Assembly: GCA_947455365.1 (NCBI GenBank)
Contig: CANGNU010000011.1
Location: 1-12,560 of the forward strand
Length of the DNA: 12,560 bases
Source: Rickettsiales bacterium
GTDB lineage: Bacteria > Pseudomonadota > Alphaproteobacteria > Rickettsiales > UBA1997
Direction: 5' to 3'
Shown: in pieces, positions 1 to 6,340 of the stretch
Numbering within the stretch: position 1 is the first letter of the stretch
How the letters are laid out: every line of letters starts with the position of its first letter
Notes under the pieces: generated by a model
The model's input: the letters and a program-made list of their open reading frames with translations, nothing else
The model's database searches: none
Told to the model about the DNA's origin: nothing
Position numbers and translations under genes: made by a program

Positions 1-16
1 AAGCCAAAGCGATGCC

Positions 17-1882
17 ATGTCGCCGTTAACTGACGCTGCTCTTGGTAATCAAGCGGCAATGGCAATGCAGATTGAAGCTTTGCGTTTTAGTCAAGTTGAA
101 AATGTTGAGAAAAAAGCAAAATATGCAAGTTATATTCAGCATTATTTGGCGGCTGGTCATAAAATGAGCAATCTTGTCGATTCTTATGGCAAATCTTCCG
201 TGTTAGATATTCGTCATTATGACCAAAAAATTATTACTACTTTATTGGATAATCATAATGCAGATTTCTCTGCTAAAGCTTTAGCTGGTTGCATCCATAA
301 TCAAGATGTAATTTTAAAGAACTCAACTAAAAGTAAGGATGAGAAAAATAAAACAATAGAGTCAAGAAAGTTTGTCGATCAATATTTGGCAAGTCACCCC
401 AATCTTCATGACAATTTCTTGTACCAGCTTTTGCCAGATTTAAATAAATTTTCAGAATATTTGGCAAAGCTGAAAATTAAAAATATTAATGAAAAATTTG
501 GTGAGCAGCAAGAAACTATTTTGCAAAAATTATTTTTAAGCGAGGGTGTTGATTCTAAAAAACTAACTCTTGTTCAAAAGCTTTTAGAAATGGGTGCTAA
601 TCCAAATTTAGCAAAGATTGGTTGGGAAAGAGATGATGGTGGAAAATATCAAATTTCTGCCTTGTTTTCGGCGGTTATAAGCAAAGATCAAAAGATGATT
701 GACTTATTGCTGACGCATAATGCAGATGTGAATGAGGAGGATATATTTGGTCGCACTATTTTGTTTGAAGCGGTAAAGAGCGGAGATTATAATCTTGTTC
801 AAAAATTGTTGCAAAAAGGTGCTGACCCCGCTGTGCCAGTTGCAATTTTTAATGGCGGAAAAGTTTCTCTTTTGGAAGTTGCTGGGAGGCATTATTCGAA
901 AACTTTAAATCCGACTTGGCTTGATGATAAAATGATTAAAATTTTGCAAGAGTCGGTAAAGTCTCGTGCTGTGCCATTTGTACCATTGTCAAAGCCAGTT
1001 GTTGTTACAGTGCCAGCAGTTGTCGCAGTGCCTATAGTTGAAAACCAACCAGTTGCAACAGCACCGGCGGCCGTAACAATTGAGAAGCCGAAGCTTTTAA
1101 AGAAAGAGTCTGTGGTAAAAAAAGTGGCGCCAAAACCTGAAGAAGAGCCAAAACCTGCGCCACTCAAAAGACCAGCCAGCGCGCCACCGCAAAAACCTCC
1201 AGAAGAAGTAATTGCTGTAAAAAATGTTGAGCCAAAAAAGCCGCGCCCTCAAAGTGCCGCAAGTGGCCTGCGTAAAATTCCATCTGATTCCAATGAAAAG
1301 CCCAGCTTCACTTTTTCAAGACCAACTGCCACTGCGCTTGCGTTGCCAGCAATTTCAATTAGCAAAATAGATCTTCTTGGTGTGGGTTTGGTAGAGAATT
1401 CAGATGCTTTAATTGAAGTTACTGCTAAAGAAATTTTCTTCAAAAATAACAGCGAAAACTCAATTACAATGGGCGGTGCCCAAGGTTCATTGCAAAAAAT
1501 AAGCGGCAATAAATACGCTGATTTTGGCGGAATAAAATTTCTTGAAAATGATGGAGGAAAAATTTTTGGTGATGCAAAGCTAGAAAATGCCAACTTTCGC
1601 AATTGTCAATTTGGCGATGAAAATAGCGGCATTGATTTTAGTCAGATTCCAAAAGAAGTTTTTGGCACAATGAAATTTTTAGATAATTGCAAATTTTCTA
1701 AAAAATGCACTTTTCCTAAAGGATTTGAACTTGATAAAAATGGTAAAATAGTTAATTTAGAAAAAAGTGCCAAGCCCAACTCTAGCATGGCTCCAACTGC
1801 AGGAAGAAAATTTACTGCCATTGCTGCACCAGAAGCTTTAATTTCACCTAGCTCTGGCGGCGGCATAGGTGCGACGCGATAA
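17..1882 (+). CDS. Ankyrin-repeat protein with Pro/Lys-rich linker and pentapeptide-like C-terminus, probably 5'-partial
   Basis: The 621-residue product has three visible parts. An alpha-helical N-terminal half contains ankyrin-type repeats at about residues 183-275, with the hallmark strings LLEMGANPN, LLLTHNADVN and LLQKGADP spaced roughly 33 or more residues apart. A low-complexity linker rich in Pro, Val, Ala and Lys covers about 318-425. A C-terminal part has a short pentapeptide-like stretch at about 517-532 (DAKLENANFRNCQF) and a Gly/Ser-rich tail. Ankyrin repeats bind other proteins, and in host-associated bacteria such proteins are often secreted effectors; that role is inferred here. 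There is no N-terminal signal peptide. The ATG at 17 is not certain: the same frame is open back to base 2, so the gene may begin outside the window. The gene converges on gap with 43 bp between the stop codons and no clear terminator hairpin. The cognate partner is not recognisable. Confidence 0.8.
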   Translation: MSPLTDAALGNQAAMAMQIEALRFSQVENVEKKAKYASYIQHYLAAGHKMSNLVDSYGKSSVLDIRHYDQKIITTLLDNHNADFSAKALAGCIHNQDVILKNSTKSKDEKNKTIESRKFVDQYLASHPNLHDNFLYQLLPDLNKFSEYLAKLKIKNINEKFGEQQETILQKLFLSEGVDSKKLTLVQKLLEMGANPNLAKIGWERDDGGKYQISALFSAVISKDQKMIDLLLTHNADVNEEDIFGRTILFEAVKSGDYNLVQKLLQKGADPAVPVAIFNGGKVSLLEVAGRHYSKTLNPTWLDDKMIKILQESVKSRAVPFVPLSKPVVVTVPAVVAVPIVENQPVATAPAAVTIEKPKLLKKESVVKKVAPKPEEEPKPAPLKRPASAPPQKPPEEVIAVKNVEPKKPRPQSAASGLRKIPSDSNEKPSFTFSRPTATALALPAISISKIDLLGVGLVENSDALIEVTAKEIFFKNNSENSITMGGAQGSLQKISGNKYADFGGIKFLENDGGKIFGDAKLENANFRNCQFGDENSGIDFSQIPKEVFGTMKFLDNCKFSKKCTFPKGFELDKNGKIVNLEKSAKPNSSMAPTAGRKFTAIAAPEALISPSSGGGIGATR

Positions 1883-1925
1883 TTTGGCATGGCAATTAGC
1901 GAGGCCGCGACAGTCCAGTATCAAT

Positions 1926-2936
1926 CTATTTTTGTGACGCTACCAGCCCAGCAATATCAACCATGCGCAGCGAAAACGCCCATTCATTATCATACCAAGA
2001 AGCAACTTTTACCAAATTGCCCATCACCTTAGTTTGCGTAGTGTCAAAGCATGAACTATAAGCAGTGTGATTGAAATCGATTGAAACCAAAGGCTCATCA
2101 ACAATTTGCAAAACTTCGCGCATTGCGCCAGCAGCGGCTTTGCGCATGGCATCGTTAACTTCTGCAACAGAAGTTGGTTTGGCGGCGACAAAGTTTAAAT
2201 CAACCATTGAAACATTGGCGGTCGGCACGCGGATTGCTCCACCGTCAAGTTTGCCTTTTAATTCTGGTAGGACAATTCCAATTGCTTTAGCGGCACCAGT
2301 AGAAGTTGGAATCATTGAAAGGCTTGCGGCTCTAGCGCGGCGAAGATCTTTATGGGCGTTGTCAACAATATTTTGGTCGTTAGTGTAAGCGTGAATTGTG
2401 GTCATGAAGCCTTGTGTGATGCCGATTGCGTCATTCAAAGCTTTGGCAACTGGCGCTAAGCAATTGGTAGTGCATGAGCCAACTGAAATAACTTGGTCAC
2501 TGGCTAGAAGCGCGCTGTTATTGACTCCGTAGACAATGGTACGAACATCATCACCTTTGGCGGGCGCAGAAATTATAACTTTTTTTGCGCCTGCTTCAAC
2601 ATGTTGAACCGCGTCTTTGTAGTCGGTAAAGGCGCCAGTACATTCAAAAACAATGTCAATTGCCAATTCTTTCCATGGCAATTTTTTAGGATCGCGCTCA
2701 GAAATTAACTGCACTTTTTTGCCATCAATCACTAAATTTTTGCCATCAATTTCTACCGATTTTGTAAAGCGTCCGTGAATAGAATCGTACTTTAATAAGT
2801 GCCGTTGAGTCTCTATTGGTGCCGATCCATTCACTGCGACCAATTCAATATTAGAAAATTTTGCTTCTTCAAAAATGGCGCGAGCAACCGAGCGACCAAT
2901 TCTTCCTAAACCGTTAATTGCAACTCTTGTTTTCAT
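1926..2936 (-). CDS. gap: Glyceraldehyde-3-phosphate dehydrogenase, type I
   Basis: This cytosolic enzyme interconverts glyceraldehyde 3-phosphate and 1,3-bisphosphoglycerate in glycolysis/gluconeogenesis. The 336-residue length is normal for the family. The Rossmann motif INGLGRIGR is at residues 7-15. The catalytic cysteine is C155 in SCTTNCLAP and its partner is H182 in TTIHAYTNDQ. The C-terminal WYDNEW motif is present, followed by AFS where GYS or GFS is commoner. The stretch after beta-2 reads VAVNGS at 33-38, so residue 37 is Gly where NAD-dependent GapA has Asp (VAIND). GapB-type NADP-using enzymes also lack this Asp, so NADP or dual cofactor use is inferred. The gene starts 12 bp after the stop of the upstream ialB-like gene on the same strand, which suggests co-transcription. 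Family assignment is very secure; cofactor preference is not. Confidence 0.97.
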   Translation of the reverse strand: MKTRVAINGLGRIGRSVARAIFEEAKFSNIELVAVNGSAPIETQRHLLKYDSIHGRFTKSVEIDGKNLVIDGKKVQLISERDPKKLPWKELAIDIVFECTGAFTDYKDAVQHVEAGAKKVIISAPAKGDDVRTIVYGVNNSALLASDQVISVGSCTTNCLAPVAKALNDAIGITQGFMTTIHAYTNDQNIVDNAHKDLRRARAASLSMIPTSTGAAKAIGIVLPELKGKLDGGAIRVPTANVSMVDLNFVAAKPTSVAEVNDAMRKAAAGAMREVLQIVDEPLVSIDFNHTAYSSCFDTTQTKVMGNLVKVASWYDNEWAFSLRMVDIAGLVASQK

Positions 2937-2948
2937 GTTATTTATAAT

Positions 2949-3449
2949 TTATTTTGAACCGCGCTGCGCATGATAGGCAAGGGCGGCACGAAAATCTTTT
3001 AGACTAATTTTAGCGGTAATTTCTTTGTTACCGTCTTTTATATTAAAGCGGAAAAATAAAAAATCTCCATTTTTCATCTGCTGGAACAAAATATTTTTTT
3101 GCTCTTCGCCTAGCGAAATTAGGCCAAAGTCGCTCTCCTTGGCAATTGGCGACAGAATTAAATCATTTTGATCGACGCGAATTTGCAGAAAAGTTCCCTT
3201 CTGAATTTTTGGTACGACGATAAGAAATTGTCCAACCGATCTTGTGCTGGGTTCAACAGTAATTGCTGAAGTATTTTCATAAAACTTAGAGCCAATCTTA
3301 CAGTGAGTAAGGCTCATCATGGTATCTGTTTCGCAGAAAACGCGCCATTCACCAAATTTCTGATCATCTTTTTGTAAGTTTACAATTTCAGCGTGTAAGT
3401 TAGAGTTGGCGAAGAGAAATAATATTAAGGAAAAAACAATTTTTTTCAT
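2949..3449 (-). CDS. IalB-family (invasion-associated locus B) periplasmic protein
   Basis: The 166-residue product starts with a clear Sec signal peptide (MKKIVFSLILFLF, cleavage likely after the LHA at 18-20). This is followed by the family signature FGEWRVFCE at residues 32-40 and a second cysteine at position 50, which could form a disulfide with C39. The remainder is a compact beta-rich domain ending without a membrane anchor. IalB was named in Bartonella for a role in erythrocyte invasion, but members occur widely in alphaproteobacteria, including non-pathogens, and their molecular function is unsettled. The start is fixed by the signal peptide. It lies directly next to the start codon of the divergent gene at 3450, so the promoter must lie inside that gene. 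No good Shine-Dalgarno precedes the ATG. The gene is followed after 12 bp by gap. Confidence 0.85.
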   Translation of the reverse strand: MKKIVFSLILFLFANSNLHAEIVNLQKDDQKFGEWRVFCETDTMMSLTHCKIGSKFYENTSAITVEPSTRSVGQFLIVVPKIQKGTFLQIRVDQNDLILSPIAKESDFGLISLGEEQKNILFQQMKNGDFLFFRFNIKDGNKEITAKISLKDFRAALAYHAQRGSK

Positions 3450-3722
3450 ATGGAATTTACTTATCTAATAATTTCTGCATTGTTGATTTTCACTACAATA
3501 GCAGGGGTTGCAGGGCTATTTTTTTGCCAAACTTATGCGCGAAAAATTTCGGCTTTATCGGTGGCTTATAGCAGTTTTCTGCTTTTCATTATTATAATTT
3601 CTTTTCGTAATGGCGATAAATTTAACGCAATTTTAACCGCCTTGGTTAGCGTTCTGATTGTTTTTGCGACAAATTTATTTGTAGGAGTTATGATTGCAAA
3701 AAATATCGAGAAGCAAAAATAA
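3450..3722 (+). CDS. Small membrane protein with three predicted TM helices
   Basis: The 90-residue product has three hydrophobic segments at about residues 4-26, 33-52 and 60-83, a short charged loop (RNGDKF) between the second and third, and a basic C-terminal tail. Size and topology resemble the small subunits of Mrp/Mnh cation-proton antiporters (MrpF or MrpC) or NuoK. I see no diagnostic motif, and no other subunit is nearby, so no function is assigned. The ATG abuts the divergent ialB start in the hexamer CATATG. The only AAGGA-like sequence upstream (around 3427-3431) lies about 18 nt away, too far for a normal ribosome-binding site. In-frame TTG codons at 3480 and 3483 are possible but would remove part of the first helix. 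Confidence 0.6.
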   Translation: MEFTYLIISALLIFTTIAGVAGLFFCQTYARKISALSVAYSSFLLFIIIISFRNGDKFNAILTALVSVLIVFATNLFVGVMIAKNIEKQK

Positions 3723-3733
3723 TTGCTTTTATT

Positions 3734-3901
3734 TTAGTTAGAGCTGTCTGAGTCTGGGCGCAATTCTGCCATTAATTTTTTGCGCAAGTTGCTGGTGAAA
3801 TCTTGTAATTCATCTAAAATTGCTAATAATTTTTGCGCATCTGGCGATAAATTTTCATTAGAATTTATTTCAGTTCTTTGTATTGGCAATGGATTCAACA
3901 T
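3734..3901 (-). CDS. Hypothetical small hydrophilic protein, 55 aa
   Basis: A 56-codon frame runs from an ATG at 3901 to TAA at 3734-3736 and is shorter than usual ORF cut-offs. I translated it codon by codon. The product starts MLNPLPIQRTEINSN, continues into an amphipathic helix-like middle (SPDAQKLLAILDELQDF), then a basic segment (RKKLM) and an acidic Ser/Asp tail. Its composition looks like real protein and unlike the plus-strand frame opposite it. It sits on the same strand as tolA, about 200 bp downstream and beyond a palindrome, and faces the 3-TM gene tail to tail with 11 bp between stops. No strong Shine-Dalgarno is visible; the leader is very AT-rich. I do not recognise a family, and existence as a gene is a moderate-confidence inference. 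Confidence 0.45.
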   Translation of the reverse strand: MLNPLPIQRTEINSNENLSPDAQKLLAILDELQDFTSNLRKKLMAELRPDSDSSN

Positions 3902-4023
3902 AAATAAATTTTTTTTGAATAGTTTAAGATGTGAGTATTTTGCGCATCAAAGAAAATCTGTCAATATTTTTTAGTGTTTTTGTGTTTATAATCTAAAAGT
4001 GTGTGCGGATTAAAAACAAGATC

Positions 4024-4092
4024 TGTCATTCTCGCGCAAGCGGGAATCTTAGTACCATTAAAACTTAGATTCCCGCTTGCGCGAGAATGACA
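4024..4092. repeat. Palindromic repeat (30-bp arms) downstream of tolA
   Basis: The left arm 4024-4053 and right arm 4063-4092 are reverse complements with 25 perfect outer base pairs and one mismatch further in, around a 9-nt loop. The arms are GC-richer than the surroundings (core ATTCTCGCGCAAGCGGGA). GATC occurs just outside both arms. It begins 12 bp beyond the tolA stop and could act as a terminator for tolA; on the minus strand a TTGTTTTTAA stretch follows. The arm sequence has the look of dispersed intergenic palindromes seen in many bacteria, and its core recurs in the larger inverted repeat at 5447-5615. Confidence 0.85.
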
Positions 4093-4104
4093 TGATCGAA
4101 AAAA

Positions 4105-5004
4105 TTATTCCTCACCAAATTCAATCGTAAATTCGCGCCAAACATCATATTTATCCATTGGCAAATTTCGCAGCGGGCTGCACAGCTCTAAGGTTTCAAG
4201 TACATCATTCATGCGATTTTTATAATTTACTTCTTTCGAATTATTATAGCGTTTCGCATCAATAATTTCTTCCTGATCAAAATCAATTGTGCCATCTTGC
4301 AAAACTTTTACCTTTACCACGACGACTAAATTATTTTTTTCCTCACCCATAATGGCCCTTTTGTAGCAAGCACGCAACTGCGATTGAATGTTAAATTTTT
4401 CGCGGGCGGAAAGGTTAAGAATTTCTAAATCATCGACTATATCAGCAATTATTTCTGGCTGCGATTCGATTTTTTCTGCGCCGGTTTTTTCACCGATACT
4501 TTCTTCTTTGTTTGCAGATTCTTCTTTGGTTGTGGGCTCTTCTTTCGAGGCAATCTCTTCATCTGGCTTTGGCTCTGGTTTTGGCTCGACAGGCTTGTCT
4601 TCAATTTTTTCAGCAATTGTTTCAATAGTTTTATCATCGTCAGTTTTTTTAAATTTATTGTTTTTATCGTTTAGGGCTTTGGCAATATTTTTGCTGTTTT
4701 TTGGATTTTTTGTCTTAACAGATTTGGTAGTTATATCAGGTTCTTTTGTTGCAGATTTAGCAACTTTTTTTTCAATTTTTTGTTTAGGCTTTGTAGTTTT
4801 TGTAGCGTTTTTTTCATCGCCAGAATCTGCGATGGTTTTTTCAATAGCAGATGGTTTTTCAATGCTAGCCAAAGAAGCAATGCCAACGGTTAAACCATCT
4901 TTCAAAGTAATTTTTTCTTCAGAAATATGAGTGCGAAAACTGGCATAGACTGCTAGAGCCAGAAGAGAATGCAGAAATAATGAATATAAAATATTCTTAA
5001 TCAT
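4105..5004 (-). CDS. tolA: TolA-like protein of the Tol-Pal envelope system
   Basis: The 299-residue product has the three-part TolA layout. A single N-terminal membrane anchor lies at about residues 5-23. A long Lys/Glu/Pro-rich periplasmic arm covers about 50-185. A C-terminal domain from about 197 contains QLRACYKRA, the strand VVVVKVKVLQDG at 227-238 and a second cysteine at 275, which may pair with C213. TolA links the TolQR motor in the inner membrane to TolB and Pal and is needed for outer-membrane integrity and constriction. The gene starts 2 nt after the tolR stop on the same strand, so translational coupling is likely. A TonB protein working with ExbD is the main alternative, but the low-complexity arm and the QLRACY/LQDG region fit TolA better. 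No tolQ, tolB or pal is present in the window. Confidence 0.85.
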   Translation of the reverse strand: MIKNILYSLFLHSLLALAVYASFRTHISEEKITLKDGLTVGIASLASIEKPSAIEKTIADSGDEKNATKTTKPKQKIEKKVAKSATKEPDITTKSVKTKNPKNSKNIAKALNDKNNKFKKTDDDKTIETIAEKIEDKPVEPKPEPKPDEEIASKEEPTTKEESANKEESIGEKTGAEKIESQPEIIADIVDDLEILNLSAREKFNIQSQLRACYKRAIMGEEKNNLVVVVKVKVLQDGTIDFDQEEIIDAKRYNNSKEVNYKNRMNDVLETLELCSPLRNLPMDKYDVWREFTIEFGEE

Positions 5005-5006
5005 TC

Positions 5007-5435
5007 TTATTTACTAACTAGTTCGGTCACTAGAACCACCTGATTAAAACCGCCAAGGTTAATGGTTTTTACCACTTCCATAACGCGGCCGTAGTCAATT
5101 CCTTGGTCGGCGCGAATGTAAATTTTACTGTTTAAATTATTGTTGGTGGTGCCAAGAAGTTTTGCGGTTAGAAGTGCAAGCTTCAAGGGCTCGTCTTGCA
5201 AAAAAACTGAACCGTCAGCTTTTATCGAGACAATTATTGGCTGTGACTTTTCATCAATTGGGCTGGAAGCACCTTTGGGCAAATCAACATTGACGCCGCT
5301 GGTCATTAATGGCGCGGCGACCATGAAAATTATCAGCAATACTAAAAGTACATCAACAAATGGGGTGATGTTGATGTCGCTGATGATGCGCTGTTTTCTG
5401 CTGTTGTTCGACTTGTTCGGCTGATTAAATGCCAT
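5007..5435 (-). CDS. tolR: TolR/ExbD-family biopolymer transport protein, TolR
   Basis: The 142-residue product fits the family (about 140). A basic cytoplasmic N-terminus (about 1-18) precedes the signature SDINITPFVDVLLVLLIIFM. The aspartate D28 in the single TM segment matches the proton-pathway residue D23 of E. coli TolR. The rest is a periplasmic domain that begins VDLPKG and continues with the usual IKADG and IYIRAD strands. TolR works with TolQ as the proton-driven motor that energises TolA, whose gene follows after 2 nt. The gene immediately upstream on this strand is lolA, not tolQ, and the 169-bp inverted repeat ends 11 bp before the start codon. No Shine-Dalgarno can be seen in the leader, so the repeat contributes nearly the whole upstream region. 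Confidence 0.9.
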   Translation of the reverse strand: MAFNQPNKSNNSRKQRIISDINITPFVDVLLVLLIIFMVAAPLMTSGVNVDLPKGASSPIDEKSQPIIVSIKADGSVFLQDEPLKLALLTAKLLGTTNNNLNSKIYIRADQGIDYGRVMEVVKTINLGGFNQVVLVTELVSK

Positions 5436-5446
5436 AGGTAATAGGA

Positions 5447-5615
5447 AAAATTTTTATCTTTTACTAAATTATTTAGCTGAATTTATGAATGAAGTTGATT
5501 GTATCAAAACTAGGTCACGTTAATTCTCGCTTAAGCGAGACACGCTGACCTATTTTGACACAATCAACTTCATTCATAAATTCAGCTAAATAATTTAGTA
5601 AAAGATAAAAATTTT
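5447..5615. repeat. 169-bp near-perfect inverted repeat (MITE-like) between lolA and tolR
   Basis: Positions 5447-5502 and 5560-5615 are perfect reverse complements over 56 bp. Pairing continues inward, with one mismatch (5503/5559) and one extra base (5510), to about 5517/5546. The centre is a further perfect 16-bp palindrome (5525-5540, TCTCGCTTAAGCGAGA). The arms are AT-rich. The same trinucleotide AGG occurs at both outer edges (5443-5445 and 5616-5618), too short to prove a target duplication. There is no coding potential. As DNA it could extrude a cruciform; as RNA it would form a very long hairpin between lolA and tolR. A miniature inverted-repeat transposable element or an expanded palindromic repeat are the likeliest explanations. 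Confidence 0.92.
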
Positions 5616-5626
5616 AGGTTTAATTA

Positions 5627-6340
5627 TTAAAAAGGTAAATTTGTATTTCTAATTACAAATAAATTATCGCTTAAACTTTCAGGAAAATTTACTTCGCGCA
5701 AACTTACAGTGGTTTTTTCGCCAAGGTCATTTTTTACTTCCATTTTGGCGAAGCCTAGAGCGGGGCTGGTTTTGAAGGTAAGGCTAAACTCGCCAGCTTC
5801 GGTGCGATTTTTTTTGATGACGGAAACGGTGATGCTTTCGGTGGTTTTTATTACGCTGGTAACCTCAACATCTTTTGCTGAAAATGAAATGTTGGGGCGA
5901 GTGAGAAACGAAGCGGGGGTAGTGTTGGTGCCAATGTTGGAAACTTCATCAAGTTCTAAATCTTTGTAAGAAAGTACTGATCCATTTACCACAATTAAAA
6001 TTTTTGGTTGATCGGCATATTCAACGCGCATTTTTCCGGGGCGTGATAAATAAAATTTGCCTTCAACCAAGCCACCAGAAGACTTTTGGACAAATTTTGC
6101 GCTAAGATTTTTAATGTTGTTGAGGTAATTTTCGATGGCATCTAAATCTTTTTTATAGTCAGCGAGAAAATTTATTTTTTCTGCAGGTGCTTCGGCATAT
6201 TTTATTTGTTTGGCAGTGCCAAGCTGCGCCAATGCAGGATTAATTGCGCAAAAAAAAGCTACGCAAGTGAGTGAACACATTGCGTAGCTAGTTTTTTTTG
6301 CTACTGAATTAAACTGTTTTTGAGTAGTAAACTTTTTCAT
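5627..6340 (-). CDS. lolA: LolA-like outer-membrane lipoprotein carrier protein
   Basis: The 237-residue product has a long N-region and hydrophobic signal peptide with likely cleavage after residue 38 (NPALA, then QLG). The mature part has the LolA pattern: an N-terminal helix with a YLNNIKNLSAKFVQ-type motif at about 72-85, then strands carrying GKFYLSRPGKMRVEY at about 94-108, LIVVNGSVLSYKD, and a C-terminal beta sheet. LolA ferries lipoproteins across the periplasm from LolCDE to the outer membrane. The start at 6340 overlaps the last 32 nt of the symporter gene and is backed by an AAGGA Shine-Dalgarno about 8 nt upstream; the next ATG, at 6280, would leave a signal peptide without its basic N-region. 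It is probably translated from the symporter mRNA. Paralogues of LolA exist, so strict orthology is not certain. Confidence 0.82.
   Translation of the reverse strand: MKKFTTQKQFNSVAKKTSYAMCSLTCVAFFCAINPALAQLGTAKQIKYAEAPAEKINFLADYKKDLDAIENYLNNIKNLSAKFVQKSSGGLVEGKFYLSRPGKMRVEYADQPKILIVVNGSVLSYKDLELDEVSNIGTNTTPASFLTRPNISFSAKDVEVTSVIKTTESITVSVIKKNRTEAGEFSLTFKTSPALGFAKMEVKNDLGEKTTVSLREVNFPESLSDNLFVIRNTNLPF

Noticed and set aside
1883..1925. Bidirectional terminator between the ankyrin gene and gap
   Set aside because: No stem of useful length followed by a T-run is visible on either strand.
3780..3974. 64-codon plus-strand ORF
   Set aside because: It starts at TTG without a ribosome-binding site and runs into low-complexity AT-rich sequence; the minus-strand 55-aa frame reads better.
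4388..4930. 180-codon plus-strand ORF opposite tolA
   Set aside because: It is a Ser/Phe-rich mirror of the Lys/Glu-rich tolA arm, with no domain or start signal; tolA on the other strand is well supported.
4024..5615. tRNA or structured ncRNA at the palindromes
   Set aside because: The folds are simple inverted repeats with no cloverleaf, anticodon arm or CCA end.
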